Shown: positions 13,501 to 25,306, counted from the stretch's first letter. The stretch is 64,000 bases of DNA from Inia geoffrensis (GCA_036417435.1 CM070905.1:65427092-65491091), one strand, 5' to 3'. Program-made: numbers and translations. Notes: generated by a model not told the origin, from the sequence alone.

Positions 13501-13800
13501 CCTTTTTAAACCAAGTGTGTTAAGAATCTGTAACACAAGTTAAAAAAATGGAGAAGGTCATAAACCTAACATCAGTTTTACATTTTTCATTAAAATTCAA
13601 CTTACTACTATTTATATTAAAAACATGTCAGACTTAAATGTTCAAATACGGCATCCTTTTAGAACCCCTGAAATAATTCTGAAGTAGCTCTTGGAATCCA
13701 TCCTGTAGTTTTACAAAATACAAGGAAGATTTTTACCTCAAAGTATCAAACAAATCAAGAAGCAAATTACTAATCTTATTTAACTAAAAGTCAACGCTTT
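10546..13800. other. Mostly unique intron, AT-rich
   Basis: No complete repeat recognised. Stretches at about 12295-12360 and 12480-12880 resemble an old interspersed repeat (tagaggggttagaaataatt; gttttgaaggagtagtag) but I cannot name the family. No coding signal. Confidence 0.4.
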
Positions 13801-13812
13801 GGAAGTAAGATA

Positions 13813-13830
13813 CAAACACACACACACACA
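13813..13830. repeat. (CA)n short microsatellite
   Basis: About eight CA units in AT-rich intron. Confidence 0.7.
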
Positions 13831-14449
13831 ATTTTATTTTTTAAGTTGAAAAGAAATACTTTTACTTTCTCCAGTATATTATCTATCTCCAGTTGCTATC
13901 ATTTGTGATTTGGTTTCCAAATGACAATATTTCAATAAGAGTCATTTTATGACATTTTTTGTGTACTGCCGATACACAAAATAATAGGTTACATAATGTT
14001 ACTCAAGATGCTATGAAAAGCAATTGTATTCAAATTGCTTTCATCCTATTATTTTTTGTTTAACTTTGAACCAACCTCAATACTATAGGAAAATTACAAG
14101 TATTATCAATAGCTTCTTCCCTTGGATCACTTGGAAGAAGTTATTGAAATGATACCCTATTACCCTAAAAACTTCAATGTGTATTTCCTGCAGTCAAGGG
14201 CATTTTCCTACACATAAGCACATTTAATATTTAAGATCAGGAAATTAACACTGATACATTATTTCCATCTAATCCTCAGACCCATTCAAGCTTGCCAACT
14301 ATCCCAAAATATTCTTTATAGCAAAAGGACCTAGCTCAGAATCAAGTGTTGCATTTAGATGTTACAACTTATTAGTCTCCTTCAATCTTCCTCAGTCTTT
14401 CCTTAATTTTCATAATTTAGATACTTCTGAAGTTTAAGGGCCAGTTATT

Positions 14450-14659
14450 TTATTTATTTATTTATTTTTTTGCGGTACGCGGGCCTCTCACTGCTGTGGC
14501 CTCTCCCGTTGTGGAGCACAGGCTCTGGATGCGCGCAGGCTCAGCGGCCACGGCTCACGGGCCCAGCCACTCCGCGGGATCTTCCCAGACCGGGGCACGA
14601 ACCTGTGTCCCCTGCATCGGCAGGCGGACTCTCAACCACTGCGCCACCAGGGAAGCCCT
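14450..14659 (-). mobile_element. CHR-2-type SINE with a 7-bp internal deletion
   Basis: Body gcggtacgcgggcctctcac and tRNA-like head ending caccagggaagccc, with a TTTA-rich tail side at 14445-14470. Compared with the other CHR-2 copies here, catgtgg is missing at about 14577 and the body has an extra GC near 14535. The B-box complement is kept. Target-site duplication is unclear because of the T-rich tail. Confidence 0.88.
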
Positions 14660-14779
14660 AGTTTTCTTTCTTAACATACCTATAACTCCCTTCTATACCA
14701 ATAAGAAACCCAACTCCTATTATGTTTAATACATGTACCTATTTGGTCACTCCCCCACCCCAGATTATTCCAATCTCTC

Positions 14780-15180
14780 ACTGCCATCTTCATTGCTGTA
14801 CCCATAGGATATCTTCATCACTCTGCCCAAACTCTGACACCCTGCATTCGGCCACCCCACATTACTGAAACCCTCCTCATCCCTGCTGGGCTCCAACACG
14901 CCACACTGGGCTGGCTGCTTCAATGCTGGGATTCTCTCTTCACCCTGCTTGTGCTCTGGCATCCTGTGTTGGGTCGCTGCTTTTACCCTCTTATATAATC
15001 CATGGTCCCCTCCCCCCCCAACCCCGACCCCTTTTAGACTTCTCAGTGTCTCTGACACTTCATGCCAGGCCATCCTTTTCCTACTGGGGATGCTCATCTC
15101 ACTCAGCCTGGGCTCTGACAACCCACTCTGGACCACTGCAGACCCCCCACCTGCTGGCACAGATGCTCAACTGCTTGGTT
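14780..15180. repeat. Degenerate C-rich tandem repeat, period roughly 60-80 bp
   Basis: A pyrimidine-rich stretch in which a ctctgacaccctgcattcgg-like phrase returns at about 14833, 14890, 14956, 15050 and 15114, each followed by a ctgggct/ctgggga-like phrase. The copies are strongly diverged. It keeps fairly long open frames on both strands, but these have no recognisable protein features. Confidence 0.4.
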
Positions 15181-15403
15181 CCACTTAATGATTTTGCAGA
15201 TAAAATTGTTCAGGAAGAGAGATACAGAGCCTAGAAAGGAAGGGAAGGAAAGCAAAAAGGAAGTATAACATGAGGAAAAGGAAGTGCTATTCTACTATTC
15301 TATCATTCTTTTAATAGGAACAAAGAAATAAGAAGTCATAACATTTTAACAATGTTATCTACTTATCTACTACACTGGGGCCACATGAAATAATCCTCTA
15401 TCT

Positions 15404-15405
15404 CA

Positions 15406-15464
<59 letters not shown>

Positions 15465-15470
15465 GGAAAT
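15404..15470. repeat. (CA)n microsatellite followed by (TA)n
   Basis: About 24 uninterrupted CA units, then a short TA run and a further CA/TA-rich mosaic to about 15520. Likely polymorphic. Confidence 0.95.
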
Positions 15471-15539
15471 AGATATACATATAGACATAGAGGTAGACAC
15501 ACACATGCATACAGACATACAAAAAAAAAGACAGGTAAA

Positions 15540-15960
15540 CCAGGGGTAAGACCAGTAGCCAGCACTCCTCTCTTTCTAGCACACAGTAGGACTATATTTC
15601 CCTTGCCCCGCTTAAAATCAGGTTCAACTTCAAGTCATGATTATATGATTTGCTTTGATAATGAAATGTCAGTGGAAATGACACAAATCACTTCTGGATG
15701 AAAGAATTTAATTGCTGATGCTTTTAAATCAGCAGATAGACTCCCCAGCTATCTTCTTCCTCCGGCATGAGGATTGTGAGGTAGGCCTTCATATGCAGGT
15801 GCAATGCTGAGACATTTCATGCAGGATAGACTGCCTTGGAGAGTCACCTGTCACTGCAGCAAAATTCCCAACAGGGAAAAATAATTGTTTTTTTTTAAGT
15901 TACTGAACTCATGGGCTGTTACTGCAGTACAACTTAATGCTTCCTTATTAATACAAAGAG
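15540..15960 (+). mobile_element. MLT1-type MaLR (ERVL) LTR, diverged
   Basis: The order of features fits an MLT1 LTR: a gattatatgatttgctttga block, an agctatcttcttcctcc block, catgaggattgtgaggtagg, and the characteristic 3' part tttttaagttactgaactc ending near ttattaatacaaa. Terminal bases are eroded and no duplication was found. An old solo LTR remnant with no coding part. Confidence 0.6.
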
Positions 15961-18225
15961 GTTATATTACTGAGATAAATAAAAGTACAAACGTATAGGT
16001 TGCAGCATTTATTTTGTAGATCCAGATAAATACATTTGTCTTGTAAGTTATTTCACGAGAAAGTTGTATAATTTCATGTCTTATGTTTACTCAATATATA
16101 ATTTTATTAAGGTGATCTTTTCCCTTAAGGTTATCACAGTAATTTTCTGATCCACAGATAATTAAGAACATTTACGACATGTACAAAATACTAATTCTTG
16201 GGGAATAACAGAAATACCTGCTTTTGTGTAGAATTATAAAGAGTTAGCTAATTGGCAGGGAAACATATTTTCAAACTTCCTGCAAATGCAGCTCCAAAAT
16301 CATTTAAAAAATAGCTCAGAATTACAAAAGGCTTAGTTTGAAGAAAAGAAAATGTGTTTCAGTGTCCAGCAAATAATAGGTATTATATCATTTCTGAAAG
16401 ATAAATTCTTCATTAAATATTTCACAAAATTATACCAGTTTTTGTAGCTGTTATTAACAGAGACAAATAGCAGCAGATTCCTCATTGCCAGAGTTTCCTC
16501 TATAGTTTCCATTTAAAATTATGTTTTGAATTCATGCCTTTATGATTAACTATATACACATCTGTAATTTTCCAGCATGGGCTGCTTATGATGCAGCTGT
16601 TAGCCTTCATTAAAAATTATCGAAGTCCCACACTTTCAAACTAAGTGGATGACACATACCAAACAACAATCATAAATTTTTGCCTTTAAAGCATTCTATG
16701 ACCTTTCAGTGTGAAGCATCATGTCTATAGAAATAACGATCTGGTGAGTTCTGCAAACATGGCAAAATCTCAGCCATGAGACTCATAGGGCGAAAAGTCA
16801 CTTATTACTAGTCACACAGCAAGTGTCTGCAGAGTATAATGGATTTATAGGAAGCAAGGTGACCACAGATCTAATTTTAATGAAGCCCAAGACATGATCT
16901 GAGCTGACAGAGTGTGAAGTCTGAATATAATCTATACAAGGTTAGAGTTATTGTTTGACAACATAAGGAATATAATTTTGTCTCTAAAAGGTTCTATTTT
17001 TCTATTAGGTTCCATAGATACATTTTTCTCTTGGTAGCAAATAATTAAAATTATATTGAGGTGACACGAAAAAAGTTTTTGGACACTTTAAAGAAAATTC
17101 TAAATTTTCTCATAGGTTGCCTATTTTAAATATGTTAAATTTTCTCCTACGTCTTAAGTCCAAGGTAGTTATATTTTTGCATAGAATCACATACATAGAT
17201 AGCAAGTTTGATTAAGTAAGAATACTAGCAGATTTCTATCACTAAAATGCTTCATAAACAGAAAAATGAAATAGGCAATATGAAAACTCCTCCAAAATTG
17301 ATTACTTGGAGGTATACCTAAAGAAGCATGTGCTTACTACAAATAGAAATCATTATTTACTAGTGTTAAATGTGAATGGAGAAGTGTCATTCAGCCTGAT
17401 AACATTTAAACAACATACGCCTATATTCTCGAGACAGAACATGCCTTAATGTGACAGAACTTGCCTTATTTCTATGTTTTCCTTACTCCTGTGTTATTTT
17501 CCAGAATGACAAGATTAAATATGACATTATATCACCCAGTGACACAGAGGCCAAATTAGCATCTGGATACAAGCTTGAGAGACAATCACCAAGAGCCTTG
17601 TATTACTCGACAATAAAGCTTGAACAACTGAGCTATGAATATATGAAAAACCTGTGCTTTATTCACCCAATACGGTGAAATGATTTAGGAGCAAAGTATT
17701 TTAAAAATGAACACAGTCTACATTCTGGATCTCAGAGCCTATGCTCAGGAACCTGAATGCTAGAAAATCCATGTAATTTTTAGTCAAGCAACAGTCATGC
17801 TGGTGATTATTTAAAATAAAGCTTACTATTTATGAGAAGGTAGAATACGATTTCATGGGGAAAACTGACTTCTGAAATAGAGAAAAAACAATGAAACCTG
17901 ACATTTGCAATGTGGAGAGTCATTTTCAAATTTTTTTTCACAGGTTTAACACTTTGAAGTAGAAAGAACTTGAACTATTAGGAGGGAGAAAAGGCAAAGT
18001 GAGTTCACTTTCCAAAGTCCTTTTTATTAAAGATCTATCTTCAAGGTTAATTTGGGGGAACAGGAGGAAGCTGCCCAATATGTCAACAGATATTAAATCT
18101 CCTTGGATTGCTGGATTTCTGGAAGTTGATTTTTGTAGAACATCCATCGTATCCAGGCTACACAAAGAAAATGCACACCAACTTCTGGAAGAAACCTAAG
18201 TCCCTTCTGAAGCTGGTGACCTTAC
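15961..18225. other. Unique intron up to the THSD7A exon
   Basis: AT-rich intron without an identified repeat. The donor of the 18226-18420 exon lies at its right end (minus strand). Confidence 0.5.
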
Positions 18226-18420
18226 CTTCCTCTCCTGCATAGGCCAGGATGGACCGTGCTCGCATCTGTTTCCCTTCTGTGGTTTTCCCCGAGCAGGTGT
18301 GGGAGCAGGATGACCATGCAGACCACGCGCTGAGCACACAGTCCTTGGGGCACGCGGCATCGCAGGCAACAGGGATGGGGAAGATGGCATCTCTGCACAG
18401 CTGTCTGTCAACTTCTTCTC
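18226..18420 (-). CDS. THSD7A: THSD7A internal coding exon (TSP type-1 repeat), 5'-ward of the two
   Basis: Minus-strand internal exon of 195 bp. It follows an acceptor (pyrimidine-rich ctttcccag, AG at 18421-18422) and ends before a good donor, gtaaggt (GT at 18224-18225). The first two bases finish a split codon and the last base opens another, so it is a symmetrical 1-1 exon. The open frame reads EEVDRQLCRD, then a Cys-rich stretch with CPKDCVLSAWSAWSSCSHTC, ending AGEEG. WSAWSSC is the WxxWxxC core of a thrombospondin type-1 repeat, a C-mannosylation motif. CSHTC is the CxxTC O-fucosylation site, followed by S rather than the usual G. The family is a large type I membrane glycoprotein with many TSP1 repeats, linked to endothelial migration and known as a podocyte autoantigen. 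The assignment to THSD7A rather than THSD7B rests on remembered similarity to the human protein. Exon number is not claimed. Confidence 0.9.
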
Positions 18421-19045
18421 CTGGGAAAGACATCATCACCAATAGTCTATCATTTTAAAATAATGTAAAATGAGCAACTGAAACCAGGTGGGCACCAACA
18501 TAAACTAGGTTACTGCCCTCTTGTTCTTGGTTCAAAGCAAAACCAAAAGAGTCACTGCATACTATAGCCAGATGTTAAAAAAAATACCAGGAATGAATAG
18601 ATAGACGCATAGATAAGATAGATCGATCGATTCCTAAATGAGGCTTCTTTATTATCAGTGTTTGGGTGTGTAGATCAAGCACATTGCTACAAGTATTTTA
18701 TGCTGTGATACCTGCCCAGAAAGTGATTTTTATACTTATATTATTAATCTTTGCAATAAAGAGCATCAAAGAAATATGTCTACCCCCCTTTATTTCATTA
18801 CTGCAGATGAGCCATCATTCACAAATAATGAATCCATCCATAGCATGTACCATTTGTTTTCCTGAACCAACTCATATTCTCTTATTTGCAAACTCTCTTG
18901 TGTCTCCCAGAGAATTTATTTTTGTACAGTTGGCAACCTTTTTTCTTTCATTAAAAAACTAGTCCGTTAGTTGGAAATAGCCAGGAAACATAAATAATAG
19001 GATGGTAGTATAAAACCACTGGCTACAGTGATCCCACTGGGAAAG
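18421..19045. other. Unique intron upstream of the exon
   Basis: Holds the acceptor region of the exon and a short ATAG/GATC-rich patch at 18596-18632. Nothing else recognised. Confidence 0.45.
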
Positions 19046-19049
19046 GGTG

Positions 19050-19245
19050 AAAAAACAAGGTAAGCTAATGGCAGAAGTAAGATTGTGTCACTCCAGTGCT
19101 TAAAACTCTTCAGTACTTTCCTACTGCTCTTAAGATGAAGGCCAGATTTCTCAAAAGTTTATGAGACCTCAAATGATGTGGCTCTTATTTTCTTTTCTAG
19201 CTTCATCTCACTCCACTCTTTGTGTTACTCACAGAGCTCTAGAGA
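19050..19245 (+). mobile_element. L2 LINE fragment
   Basis: Resembles the L2 stretch 'cactcc-tgctt-aaaactctt ... ctcttaagatgaaggcc', followed by ctagcttcatctcactccac. Ancient and diverged. Confidence 0.55.
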
Positions 19246-19685
19246 CCGGCACTCATCTAGCGTTTGAGTAAATGAAAGGATATATACAAAAGGTCAGTGA
19301 GGAAGAAAATATTGTTGCTGTTAATAAATGCCAAAGAAAACTAGAAGAATTACAAATAAATGACCAAAATACAGTATGAAAACGTCTGAACTCTGTGGCT
19401 TAGTTGGTAAGTACAGGTGCTAATGAGGTCAATGGAACAGAGTAAAACAACATACAAACAGGCAGAATTAATCTGTTTTGCCACAGAATATATCCATAAT
19501 CCTGGATGGGTGTATCAGAAATGTGTGCCTTGAGGCATTAGGCATTCAGATGAGAAAGGGTGACTAATCATGCCCTTCTTCATTGCTATAAGCCAACAAC
19601 TCAAAGCTGTTTGTCACTGATGGAGGGTTAGGAGCATCTTTTGAATGGACAGTCCTTTATTCATGTATTTGAAAAACAAAGACAG

Positions 19686-19828
19686 AAAATCAGAAGTCAT
19701 TTGGAAATGCTCTAACATTAATCGCTACTAGTTTGTAGGGCCTTAAATCATTAGGCAAAATCAGAAGTCAATTGGAATGCACTTACGTGTTAGTAGCCAC
19801 TAGTTTGCAAGGCTTTAAATTGTTAGGC
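19686..19828. repeat. Tandem duplication, two ~71-bp units
   Basis: Unit 1 (19686-19756) and unit 2 (19757-19828) both start aaaatcagaagtca and end with a gttaggc/attaggc phrase, sharing ctagtttg and cttaaat blocks between. They are head to tail with no spacer and differ by scattered substitutions and small indels. This is a local duplication rather than a known interspersed family. Confidence 0.85.
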
Positions 19829-20611
19829 TTGCTCACTAGTAAGTAAGACTCACTAAAATGACTGTTGGGTCATCATTATATTATTCATTCTTCTTTAGTT
19901 ACTCTGATCTGTAAGAAGATCTCCTTACTGGCTTTAGAGTTTGGCTTATATACCAATAAATGATATGATATAGATTGTATGGCAGATACAATACAAAAAT
20001 CATTATACTCCAAAACATGTAATATTCTACAATTTACATAATGACTCTTGTGTGTGCTAGACTTTTTTCTTAGTGCAAAGAAGGGCTTGCATATGTCTTA
20101 TTTCCCTTGTTGCTATCTTTTGTTGTTCTATCTACTCTCGTTCACTTTCATTTCCAATATTCTGTGAAAAGTAAGGCAAGTTTGGGGCTTATAGTCAATC
20201 AGGAATCATAGTTTTCTGTTTTCTATAATAGTTACTCAATCATTTCTATTCAGAAAAATTTAATTCATCCTGCAACATTAGAGGAGAGTTTGCTACCTGT
20301 GTGCAATTACATTAATTTGCATGACATAAATAATACATTCCTGTTTCTTGTAGTATAAACCTAAGGGATGTACAATTTTAACCTTTCTTGCTTTTTGAGT
20401 TAGTCTTTTTTTTTTTCCTCAACCTGTGTCCCACACCTTATGTTAGATCTTTTTCACTCATCTTTTTCTGCTTAGTCAGGTGTACTTTCCTGTAAGCCAA
20501 TTCCTTCTAGAGTCCACCTTAACCCTCTATGGAGCTGTTAAGACCCACATTGGATCCAACCTCCAAGGTTTCAGCATTTACTTCACTTTCCTCCCTGGCA
20601 GTCCCCCCTCT

Positions 20612-20638
20612 ACACACACACACACACCCCCCCCCCCG
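20612..20638. repeat. (CA)n/(C)n low-complexity run
   Basis: Short CA array running directly into a homopolymeric C run. Confidence 0.8.
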
Positions 20639-20799
20639 CCACGGTCCCACAACTTGGTCAGGTGTGACCTTGCCCCTGTTTGCTCCTCTAATCGCTCCTG
20701 ATTGCCCATCATGGTCTTGCATCCAAATAATGGCATTATGCCCTAGACACAGTGACTTTTTTTCCTTTCCTCCCACAGACCAATCTCACTGTTGCCTTT

Positions 20800-21140
20800 G
20801 CATTCTCTCTTCCCTTTTCATGAAACTTTCATATCTTCACACAGCAGACTGTTTCTCAACATTCAGGTTTCAGTTCAATTGTCTCCTTGCTAGGGGAGCC
20901 TTAACTGATCATACACAATCTCACAGTAAATTCATTTTATTTTCGTGATAGTTTTAATCACCACTAGAACCTATTTTAATTGTTTACATGTTTATTATCT
21001 GACCCTACTACTAGAGTATAAGCTCAATAAGGGCATGTTTCTTATCTGTCTTGTTCATTATTTTATACTTCGAACCTAAAACAGCGCCTGGCACCTAGTA
21101 TACACTACATAATCTATTATGTGAATAAATGAATTAAGTT
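20800..21140 (+). mobile_element. L2 LINE 3' end
   Basis: Shows the L2 3' signature: tagagtataagctcaataag, then gggcatgtttcttatctgtc, agcgcctggcacctagta, and a terminal gaataaatgaatt. Ancient and diverged. Confidence 0.7.
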
Positions 21141-21224
21141 TAAGCTGTTGTTCTAGGAAACAGAATGCTGGACTAGACAAATACAGATTTAAGTACAGTA
21201 TTTCTTAAAATACCATGTATTCAA

Positions 21225-21395
21225 GTGGTCTAGGACTTTGCTAAAGTGTATTCAGTGGGCAGGCAGCACATGCATCATCTGAAGTTTGCTAGAAATGCAG
21301 TCTCTCAGATCCCACCCATAAATCATAACTTGTATTTTAAAAAGATCCCTGGGTGATCTGTATACAGGTAAAATTTGAAAAGCATTGCTCTTAAG
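21225..21395. mobile_element. MER5-like hAT nonautonomous DNA transposon
   Basis: Contains gcatcatctgaagtttgcta, aatgcagtctctcagatccc and a gatccctgggtgatctgta block, the order seen in MER5A-like elements. No clear 8-bp duplication. Confidence 0.55.
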
Positions 21396-21556
21396 ATTTT
21401 TTTGCCTTTATTCTCTTGTGGTTTGATTAGAACTGAATTGCCTCTTGAAACAGCAGCTATATAAAACGAAGTCATCTGGATTTCCTACCTAACATCATTC
21501 ACTTCTCTGTGGGACTTCCCTTTATACTTCTCTTTATACCTGGGTGAAAACATTCA

Positions 21557-21650
21557 TTCAATGAATAGTTACTGATTGCTCATCTTTGGTCAGGCACCAT
21601 GCTATGAATATTATATACATCATCTCAGCTAATTGTGACAACAGCCTTCT
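21557..21650 (-). mobile_element. MIR-like fragment
   Basis: Reversed MIR 3' part: ttactgattgctcatctttg, gtcaggcaccatgctatgaa, catcatctcagctaattgtg. Short and decayed. Confidence 0.45.
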
Positions 21651-21652
21651 TT

Positions 21653-21910
21653 TTTTTGAGGTATAATTGACATATAACATTAGTTTTAGGTGTACAACAT
21701 AATGATTCAATATTTGTATATGATCACCACAATAAGTCTAATTAACATTTGTCCCTGTACACAGTTACTGTTTTTCCTTGTGATGAAGATTTTTAAGATG
21801 TATTCTCTTATCAACTTTTAAATATGCAATATAGTATTATTAACTATAGTCACCACGTTATACATTACATCTCCATGACTTATTTATTTTATAACTGAAA
21901 GTCTGTATCT
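21653..21910 (-). mobile_element. Old L1 (L1M-type) 3' UTR fragment
   Basis: Reverse of the mammalian L1M 3' UTR: tgaggtataattgacatata, a ggtgtacaacataatgattc block, and ttaactatagtcaccacgtt. No ORF remains. Confidence 0.7.
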
Positions 21911-23146
21911 TTCACAGCATATTTCTGACATGGATATTAATGTATATTTTTCACTTTAAAGGAAATTCAAGCTCAATAAGTTTAATTTTACTGTCTCAAA
22001 TTAGCAGAAGTTTGACTAAAGAAGCAGAGATTTGTACGGAGTTCTAACCAACTCTCCAGTCTACCTTTTTAACTGTTATGGTGGTAGGGAGAACTTGAGA
22101 TGCCACAGGAGATAAGAATGGATGAGCCTTTGTCTGCAAAAAGTCAAGGAACCAGCAGATATTTTTCTTTAATCTTTCTGAGGTTAATTTCTTGCTATTC
22201 TGAATGTGATGCCAACACTTGGAATCCTTCTCATGCTTGACTTTGTGTATTAAATATACTATATTTTTTGGCATGCATTTCCAACGTGAAAAGTTTCGAA
22301 GGACTGCTTTGCTTTTATGTAACATGCTCACCCCTGACCCCACATCAAACTCTAGGCATTTTAACCAAATATTAAAAAAATGCATATTTTACATGAAATA
22401 CATAACACAGAAGTAAATGAATGAATCACTGTCCACATATTACAATTTACATCTTACTTTGAAGCCTTAACTGAAGCATATCTTATTCAAACTTGTTTGT
22501 GAAACACTTTAACAAGAGGTTGAGAAATAAAATGAAAATGCTTGGGTTTATTTATTTTTACGAACTCAAAAACATATTTAAATATTTAAGTTGGTGACAC
22601 CCATTTAACATTTTTCTCCATAAATATAATCTTAAGAATGTTTTTAATAATTTATCATTTTAATCAACTTAAACATGTATTTCGGCACTTTAACTCCCAA
22701 ATTTCCCCCTTTTGAATCTATTTTTAGGGATACCACCAAACTCTCATGAACTCTTCTAAAATATCTCCTCTCATTCTATTGTATTTCCTACTACAGGATA
22801 AGAGAATTAAACATCAGTTTGAAGTAATTACACTAAAAATTCGTGAAGATTTCCAGAGAAGTAAAACAAAATGAGAACTGGGGTCAGAGGATAGACATCT
22901 TCTTTTCTTGGTAAAAGTATATACTGAAAGTTTATTGCATTCATTGTGGTGAAGCTTAAATGTAATATAAAAGATAAACTTTGGTTTATGAAGGTTTTTA
23001 TAGTTTAAGAGTTAAGAACATTGATACATTAAAAATATAATGAACTGCATTTTAATGTAAGGTATATGTACATTTAGTCCTACTCCATAAATGTCCCTGG
23101 CATCATCCTGATTTTTTTAAATCAAAGAAATGTGGAGATTGCTATG
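21911..23146. other. Unique AT-rich intron
   Basis: No repeat or coding stretch recognised in about 1.2 kb. Confidence 0.45.
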
Positions 23147-23149
23147 GTT

Positions 23150-23246
23150 GACTTTTAAAAAGTTTTTATTGTATATTGGAGTATAGTTGATTAACAATGT
23201 TGTGTTAGTTTCAGGTGTACAGCAAGGTGATTCAGTTATACTACGG
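23150..23246 (-). mobile_element. Short 5'-truncated L1 (last ~95 bp of 3' UTR)
   Basis: Reverse of the cetartiodactyl L1 3' terminus: tttttattgtatattggagt, atagttgattaacaatgttg, caaggtgattcagttata. A possible imperfect duplication (ggttgacttttaaaaag and ggttaatttttaacag) borders it. An extreme 5' truncation. Confidence 0.7.
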
Positions 23247-25108
23247 TTAATTTTTAACAGTCTCAGTAGCACTATATGCAATGCACCTCCAGAAGCCACT
23301 GCAAAATCAAAACTCATCAGTGTAATGAAACTGAGAGAAGGGTAAGCAGAAAGGAGAAATCAAAGTAGAGAGAAACCAGATAAAGAGTCGAGACTTTTTT
23401 TAAAAAAGCATACTATTTAGAAAGTCTCTAGTATTGTAACCTTGGGATCAGATTCCTCTTGCCAGACCTGTACAAACTCTACAGTAACCCTAAGAATTAT
23501 TATTAAGTTGACAATGTGTTTTGTATTCTTCAGAAATTGTCTTAAAAATTCACATTGACTTTTGATAGTGAGTCATTATTCATATACTTACTTATATATT
23601 GATAGCCAATATAAATTCAATAAACAATTGAGATGGGAAAAGAATGGAGGCTCATATTTGCCTAGATCTCCTAGAAAACATTTTCATATAACCACCTTAT
23701 CTGAACTTTACCACAACTGTAAGACATGTAAGTGCAGAATCACTCTCAGCTTATTGAAGTAAAAGACGCATGAATTGAATCTTCATGTGGTTTGATTGGA
23801 ACTGAACTGCCTCTTGAAAGGGCAGCTTTAATATGATTGGGCATATTAAATAAGAAAAATGATTTAATGAGGTCCCTAGCTCAATGTCTGGCACATAGTT
23901 TTAAAAGGTTACATATTATAACAGTGCCATGCCTACTTTAATCTCCTTCTGTCAGTGGAGGAGTGGAACATCTCTCCCATACCACTGTGGAAGGATCTGC
24001 ACCATTCTAAACACCACTGTGTTTCAATCAGGTTGTTAATGTGATTAATATTTTTTTCCTTAGTTCTGCTTATAAGAGGGCTTGTAGAAAGATATTAGCA
24101 AAAACCATTGCACTAAACTCACAGCATAACCTTCATATTCAGTAATTTTGGGTTTTTCTTTTTGTTAAAGTGTGGGAAATCCTTGGAAAAGCCAATTTAC
24201 GTAATTATGACTATCAAATTTTACAGTTCATATTCTGAAAATTATTTAGAGTTGTGTTGTAAATATATTTTGGGCCTCAATCAAAAATTTAAATTTAAGA
24301 GTTACACTAGAGAATATTTAGCTCACAGTAATAAGCAAAAGTACCAAGATATGTGGCATCCTATAATGTTCCTTTACTTCTCTATGCAGTAAATAATTGC
24401 CACCAACTTTATTTTTAACATCTTGAAATTCTTAATAATTCTGTCATTGAACTTGTGATTTGCAAGTGAAGTCTGATGTAACAAAAGAGCCTGTATGTGA
24501 GCAGATTGGATATGCACAATCTGTGTGCCCTCCTAGTCTTGTTATTTCATTTGCATACTGTGGTAATGCCCCATGACAATAGAATTCTGGCAGACCCATG
24601 AAGCTTGAGAATTCAGTGAGACTCACAGTGAGTACTATTATGTTACACTTATGACTAGGTAAGCAGAGTCCTTGAAGGGCCACACTTTCCAACTTAACTA
24701 GAACTTGCTCAGAAAGAACTGAACTCACAAAGAAGGCAGTTTACATTCCAAGAAACACAAATGACCTGGGAATCCTATCACATCCTTTCTTACTCCCGTT
24801 ACTTGCCTGTATTATCCAACGACTAATGCTGAAAATGACTTAGAAAGATAGAGCAACCTATGTTCCTTTTTTTTCAGTCCTTCCTTACTCATCAGTAACT
24901 TGAGGATAGAGTATTGGTAGAATGTGTTCATATAAAGTGAAAAAACAATAGTTAAATTAGTTTTATGGAGCATTTCTGCTATGTTGGTAAGAATAAAATA
25001 TATAAAAATAAAATATATATGAGTTATAAAATGTCAATTATGTCATTTTGATGATTCTGCATATGAGTAAATGCCCTTATATTCAGTTTTACACATATAT
25101 TTATGAAT
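23247..25108. other. Mostly unique intron
   Basis: AT-rich intron. A 42-bp stretch at 23786-23827 repeats 21417-21458. Nothing else is recognised and no coding signal is seen. Confidence 0.45.
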
Positions 25109-25306
25109 TTTTTTTTTTACACAGCCGGTTCTTATTAGTTATCCATTTTATACACATCAGTGTATACGTGTCAATCTCAATCACCCAATTCATCACACCA
25201 CCACCCCCACCTGCCGCTGCTTACCCGCTTGGTGTCCATACATTTGTCCTCTACATCTGTGTCTCAATTTCTGCCCTGCAAACCGGTTCACATCTGTACC
25301 ATTTGT

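Larger units (their letters stand above)
8398..18225 (-). other. THSD7A: THSD7A intron between the two exons (complete, 9,828 bp)
   Basis: Phase-1 intron bounded by GT (18225-18224) and AG (8399-8398) on the minus strand. It holds two CHR-2 SINEs, a short L1 3' end, a MIR, an MLT1-type LTR, a CA microsatellite and a C-rich degenerate repeat, all listed separately. No alternative exon with TSP1 character was seen in it. Confidence 0.85.

Noticed and set aside
14765..15160. 131-codon open frame on the minus strand (and overlapping plus-strand frames) as a possible gene
   Set aside because: It lies in a C-rich repetitive block, has no domain or splice context, and frames are open on both strands, as expected from low stop-codon density.
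15404..15470. CRISPR-like regular array
   Set aside because: It is a dinucleotide microsatellite in a mammalian intron. No spaced repeat units exist anywhere in the window.
22044..22385. 113-codon minus-strand open frame
   Set aside because: No cysteine pattern, domain or splice signals, in AT-rich intron. Its length is within chance expectation for a 64-kb window.
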